Part shown: positions 1-5,367 of the stretch, piece by piece
Numbering within the stretch: position 1 is the stretch's first letter
Layout of the letters: every line of letters starts with the position of its first letter
From: Hyphococcus sp.
Lineage (GTDB): Bacteria > Pseudomonadota > Alphaproteobacteria > Caulobacterales > Parvularculaceae
Direction: 5' to 3'
Assembly (NCBI GenBank): GCA_021604605.1
Contig: BQJH01000110.1
Span: 1 to 8,964 of the forward strand
DNA length: 8,964 nucleotides
The notes under the pieces: generated by a model
Told to the model about the DNA's origin: nothing
What the model saw: the letters and a program-made list of their open reading frames with translations, nothing else
Database searches by the model: none
Translations under genes and position numbers: made by a program

Positions 1-587
1 TTTTAATCGTCTTTTCGATCCTTCTGGCCCTTGGCGTGAATGAATGGCGGGTCCGGTCCGGCGAGCATGCGGAGGAGAAAAAGGCGATTGCTGATATCGT
101 CGAGGAGCTACAGGAAAACAAGGCTCTTTTTGATGGCCTACCCGACTATCACCGCTCAATTGGCCAGTCTCTGCTGGGAAAAATTAACACTTTGGAGGAC
201 GAAGATACTCGCACGCCAGTCGAAATCTTCAGGGCAACTGAGGGGCTGAGAGCAAATGTTATTATCCGTCGCTTGCCTCAGGATGTGTCCTGGTCTGTTG
301 CTAAAGACCGTGGCGTCGTTGGCCGCTTCGACTACGATACGGCGAAATCTCTATCTATCACTTACGACAATCAACTCGACAGCGTGACCGATCTATTCGA
401 TAATCTTTCCGGCTTGTTGGCGCAGCCATCAATGTTTGAGACAAGCGGTCAACGTTCAGCATTGGCGCCCCTCGCGACAACTTTTCTCGAGCTTGCCGCA
501 CGGGAAGAGATGCTTCTTATATTGATCGACAAATCGATCGCGGACTTAACAGAAAAATACCCACATCTCGAGTCGCAGAAAAACTAG
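1..587 (+). CDS. Partial membrane-anchored protein of unknown function (5' end missing)
   Basis: The reading frame is open from base 3, so the start codon lies left of the window; the GTG at 36 is internal, because the codons before it encode a hydrophobic stretch (LIVFSILLALGV) that continues straight into NEWRVRSGEHAEEKKA. A membrane helix followed by an 'ALxxNEWR' boundary and a charged, helical segment is a layout I recall from many short single-pass proteobacterial and Bacteroidetes hypotheticals; no function is known to me. About 195 residues are visible. The part after the helix is acidic, mostly helical and has no cysteines or catalytic motif. The stop TAG (585-587) interlocks with the stop of the thioesterase gene on the other strand, the two sharing a CTAG palindrome. 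Confidence is high that this is a real gene and low for any role. Confidence 0.8.
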   Translation, partial: LIVFSILLALGVNEWRVRSGEHAEEKKAIADIVEELQENKALFDGLPDYHRSIGQSLLGKINTLEDEDTRTPVEIFRATEGLRANVIIRRLPQDVSWSVAKDRGVVGRFDYDTAKSLSITYDNQLDSVTDLFDNLSGLLAQPSMFETSGQRSALAPLATTFLELAAREEMLLILIDKSIADLTEKYPHLESQKN

Positions 588-1048
588 CCCGTCATACGAC
601 GAACCTGCACAGCGTTAATGCGGACAGCTAGTTTTTCATGTTCATTGAAAAAGTCCGCCTCAACATGGATCAAGTTTTTTGACGCATTGGTGACCCGGCC
701 ATGGATCGTCGCCAGCGGCATGGTCACAGGGCGAAAATAGTTGGTCTCCAGACGCGATGTACGAAAGCGTTCCTTACTGTCCATCAACACCGTCATTGCT
801 GTCAGCCCGGCGACATGATCCGCGACCGAGGCGATGTGCCCGCCGAACATGACGCCGTCCGGCATGACGAACCGATCATCGATGTCCCACCGCATTTCAA
901 TCTCGCCCCATTCCCATGAGACGAGCTTTATGGCGCCGAGCTTTTCTTCCGCCCAATCGTTGAACCGGGAACCTCCATCCTTGTAGCCGTTCAGGATATC
1001 TGTGTGACGCTCTGATGTTCTGCGCTGGTGTCGCGTCGGTTTTGCCAT
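584..1048 (-). CDS. PaaI-family hotdog-fold thioesterase (acyl-CoA thioesterase-like)
   Basis: A 154-residue protein, the usual length for a single hotdog domain. It carries the PaaI/4HBT-type core: MFGGHIASVADHVAGL (residues 67-82) matches the 'hGG.ia.laD.a.g' helix, where the Gly-Gly and Asp77 sit at the thioester site. Next comes LETNYFRPV (100-108), the usual 'l..nylrp' strand, and then strands ending in INAVQVRR. Family members hydrolyse acyl-CoA or aryl-CoA thioesters in the cytoplasm; the substrate here cannot be read from sequence. The N-terminus (about 45 residues) is polar and longer than in minimal PaaI proteins. It is the last gene of a four-gene minus-strand operon. Its Shine-Dalgarno (AGGAA, six bases before ATG) overlaps the TAG stop of the upstream cyclophilin gene, nine bases away, which suggests translational coupling. 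Confidence 0.85.
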   Translation of the reverse strand: MAKPTRHQRRTSERHTDILNGYKDGGSRFNDWAEEKLGAIKLVSWEWGEIEMRWDIDDRFVMPDGVMFGGHIASVADHVAGLTAMTVLMDSKERFRTSRLETNYFRPVTMPLATIHGRVTNASKNLIHVEADFFNEHEKLAVRINAVQVRRMTG

Positions 1049-1057
1049 TCCGAGTTC

Positions 1058-1666
1058 CTAGTTCCGTTTGATCGAAATGATCTCTACCGGCGCCGCCAGT
1101 AATTGCCCGGCAAAGCCTTCCCCTTCTTGCGTCGTCGCCGCATTGATCTCGCGGACAATATCCATACCGCTGGTGACCTGACCAAAGACCGCAAAGCCCT
1201 GACCATCGGGATTTCTCTCACCTTCAAAATCCAGTTCCAGATTTTCGCCAACGCTGATGAAAAACTCTGAGCTTGCTGTGCCTGGCTCAACCCGCGCCAT
1301 GGAGATCGCGCCGTCAATATGAGAAAGCCTTGTCGCGGCTGTTGTCTCGTGTGCGATAGGCGCTAACGGCGCTTCGAAATTTCCATCACCATCTTCTTTC
1401 CATGGGGCCCAGAGCCCACCTTGAATAACCTCAATCATCGGATCATTGTCAGGCCGCGTGGTACGGTAAAAGTGAGCGTCTTGATAAAGCTCTTCCTCTA
1501 CATAGCGCAGAAAGTTTGCCACAGTGATCGGCGCCTTGTCTGGATAAAGCGCAACGACAATATCACCTTTTGATGTTTCGAAAGTGACGCTGACGCCGTC
1601 GTCTTTTTGCTCTCCAGCGCAAGCGGCAAGCGCCACGGCAAATAGTGATAGAATAAATGTTCTCAT
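1058..1666 (-). CDS. Cyclophilin-type peptidyl-prolyl cis-trans isomerase, lipoprotein
   Basis: I place the start at ATG 1666 (202 residues) rather than the GTG at 1678. An AGGTGA Shine-Dalgarno ends eight bases before that ATG and would overlap the GTG. The N-terminus MRTFILSLFAVALAAC is a lipoprotein signal with lipobox LAAC (Cys16). Residue +2 is Ala, so outer-membrane sorting is expected, with the catalytic domain in the periplasm. The cyclophilin fold covers residues 25-202: HFYRTTRPDN contains the catalytic Arg68, followed by EVIQGG (Gln82), ISMARVEPGTASSEFFI (121-137) and RNPDGQGFAVFGQV. These are motifs of the subfamily I recall with 'RPDN...EVIQGG...SEFF...NPDGQGFA.FG', found in many proteobacteria. 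It should speed proline isomerisation during folding of exported proteins. It sits 35 bases downstream of mtgA and just upstream of the thioesterase, in one operon. Confidence 0.93.
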   Translation of the reverse strand: MRTFILSLFAVALAACAGEQKDDGVSVTFETSKGDIVVALYPDKAPITVANFLRYVEEELYQDAHFYRTTRPDNDPMIEVIQGGLWAPWKEDGDGNFEAPLAPIAHETTAATRLSHIDGAISMARVEPGTASSEFFISVGENLELDFEGERNPDGQGFAVFGQVTSGMDIVREINAATTQEGEGFAGQLLAAPVEIISIKRN

Positions 1667-1701
1667 GATTATCGTCACCTATCGTTAGTTGTTTTCAAAA
1701 C

Positions 1702-2463
1702 CTACTTAGCCACACACGCATCCAGGCCATCACGCTTCACCTGCGCCATGCGGCTACGAATAGTGTAGGTGCGCTTGCGGACATATGGACCTGGCGGATC
1801 AACCCGCCATTTATGCGGGTTCGGCAACACAGCGGCCAGGAGCGCGGCTTCTTGCTGGGTTAAATCCTTTGCGCTTTTGCCGAAACGTTTTTGCGCCGCC
1901 GCTTCTGCGCCAAACAGCCCGTCACCCCACTCGGCTATATTAAGATAGACTTCCATCACGCGGCGCTTGGGCCAGACCGTTTCGATTAACACGGTCATCC
2001 AGGCTTCTGCGCCTTTGCGCATCCAACTGCGATGGCCCCATAAAAATGCATTCTTGGCGGTCTGTTGCGATATGGTAGAGGCGCCGCGCAACCGCTTGCC
2101 CTTCTCCGCTTCTTCCATCGCTTTATCAATTGCTTCAAAATCAATGCCGTTATGAAGGCAGAAGCGCGTATCTTCCGCCGCGATCACAGCCGTAACAAGA
2201 TGGGGAGATATCTCACCAATGGGTCTCCATGGATGGATGATAACATGGCCACCGAGCTTGCGTTCGGCCATCAACATCGTACCGGGCGGCGCGACAAAAC
2301 GGTAAGCACACGCCCACAAAATAGAAAAGACAAAAAGGCCGACACACGTAAAAGCGGCCGCCCGTAAAAAGAAAGTCACGCGATCCAGAAATTTGCGCTT
2401 CTTGGCAGGCGCTTTTTTCCGCTTGGGCGCCTTTAATGATTTGCCGCCTTTTTCTTCAGCCAT
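1702..2463 (-). CDS. mtgA: Monofunctional peptidoglycan glycosyltransferase (GT51)
   Basis: MtgA polymerises lipid II into glycan strands at the outer face of the inner membrane; it has the GT51 domain but no transpeptidase. The 253-residue protein has a lysine-rich cytoplasmic tail (1-29), one membrane helix (about 31-54), and a domain with all the GT51 motifs. These are AAEDTRFCLHNGID (95-108, catalytic Glu97), GASTISQQTAKNAF (127-140), RKGAEAWM with the second conserved Glu153 (56 residues after Glu97, the spacing I recall for S. aureus MtgA), KRRVMEVYLN (166-175) and EAALLAAVLPNP (205-216). The length is normal for the family. It lies 29 bases after ytoQ and 35 bases before the cyclophilin lipoprotein, same strand. 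The ATG is preceded only by a G-rich stretch (GGGG) at a workable distance, so its Shine-Dalgarno is weak. Confidence 0.97.
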   Translation of the reverse strand: MAEEKGGKSLKAPKRKKAPAKKRKFLDRVTFFLRAAAFTCVGLFVFSILWACAYRFVAPPGTMLMAERKLGGHVIIHPWRPIGEISPHLVTAVIAAEDTRFCLHNGIDFEAIDKAMEEAEKGKRLRGASTISQQTAKNAFLWGHRSWMRKGAEAWMTVLIETVWPKRRVMEVYLNIAEWGDGLFGAEAAAQKRFGKSAKDLTQQEAALLAAVLPNPHKWRVDPPGPYVRKRTYTIRSRMAQVKRDGLDACVAK

Positions 2464-2492
2464 AGCGTCGCCCCAACTGCCTTTTTTACGGC

Positions 2493-2957
2493 CTACTCAG
2501 TGTAGCCGGAGAGTTTACCATCGATGACGTATCGCAAGATGTCGACAATCTGTTCAGGCGTCTCGCAAACAGCAAGGGCTGCAGCATCAACTTCTTTCAA
2601 TGCGTGTTGATGTTCAGCGTCATGCATCACGATCAATGGCTTACCGAGCGCCGCCGCGTAGCCTGCATCAAAGGCGGCGTTCCATTGCTTATATTTTTCG
2701 CCAAAGCGAACGACAACAACATCCGCGCGGCCGATGGCGTTTTTTGTGCGGATCGCATTGAACTGGGCGCCTTTCCGATCGTGCCAGAATTTATTCTCTT
2801 CTGGCCCCAAGATGGCGACGCCACAATCATCGGATGCAGAGTGGTCCGTCACAGGCCCGGTAAACTGAACCGGCAGATCCGCGTGCTTGGCGCCTTCGAT
2901 AATCACATCGCGCCAATCTGTGTGAATTTCACCCGATAGATAAACAGACCAATCCAT
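2493..2957 (-). CDS. ytoQ: YtoQ family protein
   Basis: This closely matches the YtoQ family (Pfam Nuc_deoxyri_tr3, TIGR03646) as I remember it from Bacillus: MDWSVYLSGEIHTDWRD at the N-terminus, VQFTGPVTDHSASDD (30-44) and especially FGEKYKQWNAAFDAGYAAALGKPLIV (85-110). The family is about 150 residues long; this one is 154. The fold is predicted to resemble nucleoside 2-deoxyribosyltransferases, with the 'GEKYKQWN..FDAGYA' helix in the position where those enzymes carry catalytic acidic residues, but no activity has been shown to my knowledge. It is the first gene of the minus-strand operon ytoQ-mtgA-ppi-thioesterase. GAGGG lies six to seven bases before its ATG, a good ribosome site. The promoter should lie in 2958-3140 but I could not identify convincing -35/-10 boxes on this strand. 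Confidence 0.93.
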   Translation of the reverse strand: MDWSVYLSGEIHTDWRDVIIEGAKHADLPVQFTGPVTDHSASDDCGVAILGPEENKFWHDRKGAQFNAIRTKNAIGRADVVVVRFGEKYKQWNAAFDAGYAAALGKPLIVMHDAEHQHALKEVDAAALAVCETPEQIVDILRYVIDGKLSGYTE

Positions 2958-3082
2958 AATTCCCTCAATATCTAAGCTAACTCACAGGACCTAAGCCTAG
3001 CACGGTGTTTAGCAAAGGTGTCACGCATATGATACATCTACACGCCCACACCCATAGCCACATCCCGTAGATTGCGGGCACA

Positions 3083-3133
3083 GATTGACGCGGGCCGGCG
3101 CCTGGGCGATGATTGACGCAGTATTCAAGGGAG
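3083..3133 (+). promoter_or_regulatory. Candidate sigma70-type promoter and ribosome site of the 3141 gene
   Basis: TTGACG (3085-3090), a 17-base spacer and GATGAT (3108-3113) make a plausible housekeeping promoter, with transcription expected to begin near 3120. AAGGGAG (3127-3133) is a near-perfect Shine-Dalgarno seven bases before the ATG at 3141. The nonamer GATTGACGC occurs twice (3083-3091 and 3111-3119), so the downstream copy overlaps the -10 and could instead be a regulator half-site. This is called from sequence only. Confidence 0.5.
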
Positions 3134-3140
3134 CGCCGAT

Positions 3141-3665
3141 ATGAACTTCAAAACAATCACAACCCTGTCCGGATTTATTCTTGGCGCCGCCGCGTTTTTA
3201 GGATCGCCAGCAGCCGCAGAGGGTGATGTGGCGCAAGACGCCTTTGCGCAATTTGCGGAATGCGCGGGCATTGACTCTGATAAAAAACGCCTCGCTTGCT
3301 ATGATGAGCTTGTTCAACCAATGCAGGTGGCCGCCGAGATCGCACCAGTCGAAAAAGCTCGAAACAAAGCCCGGGAAAATGCGTTTGGCGCAGAGGGCTT
3401 TGCTGATAAAAAAGAGTTAGAAAAAATTCAACGCCTCGCCGGCATAGAATCAGAGATTACGAAAATCAGCGTTGATTCAGCGCGATTTTTAAAAATTACG
3501 CTTGCGAACGGGCAAGTCTGGAAACAGCATTACCAAGATCGCATCATCCCGACGCCAAAACCAGGCGAAGCTGAAACTGTTTTGATCCGCCGAACGATGT
3601 TGGGTGATTATATCATGCACCTTGAGCCGAAAGGACGAAAAATCCGGGTCGACCGAGTAAAATAG
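3141..3665 (+). CDS. Exported (periplasmic) protein of unknown function
   Basis: The 174-residue protein begins with a typical signal peptide: positive MNFK, a hydrophobic core to about residue 21, then SPAAA-EG with likely cleavage after residue 26. The mature part opens with FAECAGIDSDKKRLACYDELV (Cys41, Cys53). This 'C..i....rRL.CYD.l' signature is shared by many proteobacterial periplasmic proteins, including the type VI accessory VasI/EvfG group; the two cysteines probably form a disulfide. A charged helical linker (70-100) follows, then a beta-rich C-terminus with LANGQVWKQ (121-129), IRRTMLGDYIMHL (149-161) and IRVDRV (168-173), resembling small alphaproteobacterial hypotheticals. No type VI gene is nearby, so a secretion role is not supported. 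It appears to be a single-gene transcript, converging with the glyQ-GFA pair. Confidence 0.85.
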   Translation: MNFKTITTLSGFILGAAAFLGSPAAAEGDVAQDAFAQFAECAGIDSDKKRLACYDELVQPMQVAAEIAPVEKARNKARENAFGAEGFADKKELEKIQRLAGIESEITKISVDSARFLKITLANGQVWKQHYQDRIIPTPKPGEAETVLIRRTMLGDYIMHLEPKGRKIRVDRVK

Positions 3666-3697
3666 AAATCAACCAGAAGCACTATTTCTAAGCTTAC

Positions 3698-3725
3698 AAA
3701 AAAGCCTCCCATCTATTTTAGGAAG
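3698..3725 (-). terminator. Weak candidate terminator for the glyQ-GFA transcript
   Basis: Read on the minus strand, CTTCC, a 10-base AT-rich loop and GGGAG (one G-U pair) are followed after GC by a run of six T. The stem is short, so intrinsic termination is only possible. It lies about 75 bases past the GFA stop, where a terminator between convergent genes would be expected. Confidence 0.3.
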
Positions 3726-3743
3726 AATTTTAGGCGCGTTCGA

Positions 3744-3760
3744 AGCGCTTGAAAAGCGCT
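3744..3760. repeat. Short inverted repeat in the convergent gap
   Basis: AGCGCTT (3744-3750), loop GAA, AAGCGCT (3754-3760) form a perfect 7-bp stem between the stops of the 3141 gene and the GFA gene. It has no adjacent T-run on either strand (TTTTT comes only at 3772 on the plus strand), so it may be a transcript-end stabiliser or have no function. Confidence 0.45.
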
Positions 3761-3799
3761 ACAATCTCGCATTTTTACTGGGTTTACAGATTAATTGAT

Positions 3800-4276
3800 T
3801 TACGGTGTCGGAAAATTTCCAAAACTTCGAAACCGTTCCGCAATCGGCGCGTAGTCCGTTGGCTGTTCATCATAACACAAATCATCGCCGCCAAAATTCA
3901 TCCAGCTTTGCGCGCTTTTCACCCAAATATGCGCCGCTGGCCTGACCCAGCTCTTGTCGTCAAACGTCCCGGCGCGCAGGCTTAGAATACCTATCGTTGG
4001 GTTTTGGCCATTGGCAATTCTGCCGCCACAATCACCACAAAAATATCCAAAGCGTTGATTGCCAGCATCTGACGTCCATTCAAATTTTGCTGGCGCGCCT
4101 TTTGTAAAGGAAAAAGTCGGCTCAACGATTGCGGTCGACAAAACAAACGCACTGCCGGTTTGTTTTTGGCAATTTGTGCAATGACAAGCGTAAAGCATGA
4201 GCGGCGGCGCCACGACTTCGTAACGAAGATTGCCGCACTGACACCCTCCTTTAAGTGGTAACTGCGGTTGGGTCAT
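3800..4276 (-). CDS. GFA (CENP-V/GFA) domain zinc protein
   Basis: The GFA fold is clear from its zinc ligands: GGCQCGNLRYEV (10-21, Cys12/Cys14), CHCTNCQKQTGSAF (31-44, Cys31/Cys33/Cys36) and FCGDCGG (79-85, Cys80/Cys83). The tail HIWVKSAQSW (116-125) is also typical. At 158 residues the length is slightly above the family core. The founding member was described as a glutathione-dependent formaldehyde-activating enzyme, but most short GFA proteins like this one have no proven substrate, so I do not assign that reaction. Its ATG directly follows the glyQ TAA with no gap (TAAATG), and its Shine-Dalgarno GGGAG lies inside the last glyQ codons. It should therefore be translated from the glyQ message by coupling or reinitiation. 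Confidence 0.92.
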   Translation of the reverse strand: MTQPQLPLKGGCQCGNLRYEVVAPPLMLYACHCTNCQKQTGSAFVLSTAIVEPTFSFTKGAPAKFEWTSDAGNQRFGYFCGDCGGRIANGQNPTIGILSLRAGTFDDKSWVRPAAHIWVKSAQSWMNFGGDDLCYDEQPTDYAPIAERFRSFGNFPTP

Positions 4277-5218
4277 TTAAGCTCCCGCATAATCTACGAC
4301 GCCGGCGCCTTCTGTTCTTCCTTGCGGACTTGCAAGCCATGCCTCGCAACACGCCTTAGAGAGCGTGCGCACCCGAAGAATGTAAGACTGGCGCTCTGTC
4401 GCAGAGATTACCCCGCGCGCATCAAGCAGGTTAAATAAATGGCTCGCCGCAATGCACTGGTCATAAGCAGGAAGGGCGTATGAAACGCCTCTATCTTTTC
4501 CAGCTTCAATAATTGAAAGACACGCAGCTTCCGCTTCTTTGAACTGGTCGAACAAGACATCCGTATCTGCAAGTTCAAAATTGAACCCGGAAAACTCAAC
4601 CTCCTGCTGGTGAAAGACATCACCATATGTCACAGCGTCTTCGCCCTCTGCGCCGTTAAAGTCGAGATCAAATCCATTATCGACGCCCTGGACGTACATG
4701 GCGAGGCGTTCCAGCCCATACGTGATTTCGCCAGTGACTGGTTTGCAGTCAAACCCGCCAACCTGCTGGAAGTAGGTAAACTGCGTCACTTCCATGCCGT
4801 CGCACCAGACTTCCCAGCCAAGCCCCCAGGCGCCGAGCGTCGGACTTTCCCAATCGTCCTCAACAAACCTTATATCGTGTACGGAGCGATCAACCCCGAT
4901 GGCGTCCAATGATCCCAAATAAAGCTCCTGAATATTGTCCGGGCTTGGCTTCAGCGCCACCTGAAATTGATAATAATGCTGGAACCGGTTCGGGTTCGCG
5001 CCGTAGCGACCATCGGTCGGGCGCCGGCAAGGCTGAACATAAGCCGCCTTCCATGGCTTTGGCCCCAGTGACCGCAAAGTGGTCGCGGGATGGAATGTCC
5101 CCGCCCCCATCTCCTTGTCATAGGGTTGTAAAATCACGCAGCCCTGATCGGCCCAGTAATGTTGGAGCGTCAGGATCAACCCCTGAAAGGATTGCTTTTT
5201 CTTCTGGTCAGTCATCAT
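4277..5218 (-). CDS. glyQ: Glycyl-tRNA synthetase alpha subunit
   Basis: GlyQ is the catalytic subunit of the bacterial alpha2beta2 glycyl-tRNA synthetase, charging tRNA-Gly in the cytoplasm. The match is nearly end to end: QGLILTLQHYW (12-22), GAGTFHPATTLRSLGPKPW (38-56), AAYVQPCRRPTDGRYG (58-72), HYYQFQVALKPSPDNIQELYLGSL (81-104), EVTQFTYFQQVGGF (143-156), GEITYGLERLAMYVQGVD (163-180), YGDVFHQ (198-204) and SHLFNLLDARG (259-269). At 313 residues it is slightly longer than E. coli GlyQ (303) and has its own C-terminal tail. Compared with the very conserved RYGENPNRL, this copy reads RYGANPNRF (Ala74, Phe79). The partner gene glyS is not adjacent: a GFA protein follows instead. No Shine-Dalgarno precedes the double ATG; see the promoter entry, which predicts a leaderless message. 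Confidence 0.97.
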   Translation of the reverse strand: MMTDQKKKQSFQGLILTLQHYWADQGCVILQPYDKEMGAGTFHPATTLRSLGPKPWKAAYVQPCRRPTDGRYGANPNRFQHYYQFQVALKPSPDNIQELYLGSLDAIGVDRSVHDIRFVEDDWESPTLGAWGLGWEVWCDGMEVTQFTYFQQVGGFDCKPVTGEITYGLERLAMYVQGVDNGFDLDFNGAEGEDAVTYGDVFHQQEVEFSGFNFELADTDVLFDQFKEAEAACLSIIEAGKDRGVSYALPAYDQCIAASHLFNLLDARGVISATERQSYILRVRTLSKACCEAWLASPQGRTEGAGVVDYAGA

Positions 5219-5255
5219 GAGGGCGAGAGGTAAGCGGGGTTTTACGGTGGGTCAA
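5219..5255 (-). promoter_or_regulatory. Candidate glyQ promoter, giving a leaderless transcript
   Basis: On the minus strand TTGACC (5255-5250) is followed by a 17-base spacer and TACCTC (5232-5227), with transcription expected near 5219-5221, directly before the ATGATG at 5218. The bases between are pyrimidine-rich and contain no Shine-Dalgarno, consistent with leaderless translation. The -35 match is good and the -10 is poor. A second CTTGACC lies 26 bases upstream (5282-5276). Confidence 0.4.
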
Positions 5256-5295
5256 GCGCGAGGGCGCCACGGAAAGGTCAAGTAGAGGTCAGTTA

Positions 5296-5312
5296 TTTGA
5301 TTTTACGTCAAA
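5296..5312. promoter_or_regulatory. Possible operator palindrome upstream of kynB
   Basis: TTTGA (5296-5300), seven bases, TCAAA (5308-5312) form a perfect interrupted palindrome in the glyQ/kynB divergent region, overlapping a -35-like TTGATT (5297-5302). Kyn operons are often controlled by an Lrp/AsnC-type regulator (KynR), so an operator here would make sense, but no regulator gene is visible and short palindromes arise by chance. Confidence 0.3.
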
Positions 5313-5319
5313 CACGATA

Positions 5320-5350
5320 GACTGTCGCAGGAGGCTATCAGAGCCCAGTC
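5320..5350 (+). promoter_or_regulatory. kynB leader hairpin containing an orphan Shine-Dalgarno
   Basis: GACTG (5320-5324) pairs with CAGTC (5346-5350), and GGCT (5333-5336) pairs with AGCC (5342-5345) in direct continuation, leaving an 8-base bulge. A perfect AGGAGG (5329-5334) lies in the bulge and inner stem, but no ATG, GTG or TTG follows it at a working distance; the kynB GTG is 33 bases further on. It may be a leader element that controls kynB translation, or coincidence. Confidence 0.35.
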
Positions 5351-5367
5351 ATTTCAAAGGCCTTCGT

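Noticed and set aside
1058..1666. Cyclophilin with altered active site (positions equivalent to CypA Phe60, Gln111, Trp121 and His126 changed)
   Set aside because: These residues are typical of the bacterial subfamily with RPDN, EVIQGG, SEFF and NPDGQGFA motifs, so they are not unusual for this protein.
1667..1678. GTG start for the cyclophilin lipoprotein
   Set aside because: The GTG lies within the AGGTGA Shine-Dalgarno that serves the ATG at 1666, and the later start gives a cleaner lipoprotein signal.
2481..2512. Possible terminator between ytoQ and mtgA (GGCTAC/GTAGGCC)
   Set aside because: The stem has a bulge and is followed by an A-run rather than a T-run in the direction of transcription; the genes read as one operon.
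2958..3060. Promoter for the ytoQ operon
   Set aside because: A GTGACA-like -35 exists on the minus strand but no acceptable -10 at 16-18 bases; not strong enough to list.
3663..3690. TAGAAAT/ATTTCTA inverted repeat at the end of the 3141 gene
   Set aside because: All-but-one AT pairs, a 14-base loop and no T-tract make it too weak for a terminator call.
3744..3760. AGCGCTT-GAA-AAGCGCT as a rho-independent terminator
   Set aside because: The stem is good, but neither strand has a T-run immediately after it; kept only as an inverted repeat.
4909..5220. 103-codon plus-strand frame opposite glyQ
   Set aside because: It is antisense to a highly conserved part of glyQ, has no ribosome site and shows low-complexity Pro/Ser content typical of shadow frames. 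The same applies to the 2604-2939 plus-strand frame opposite ytoQ.
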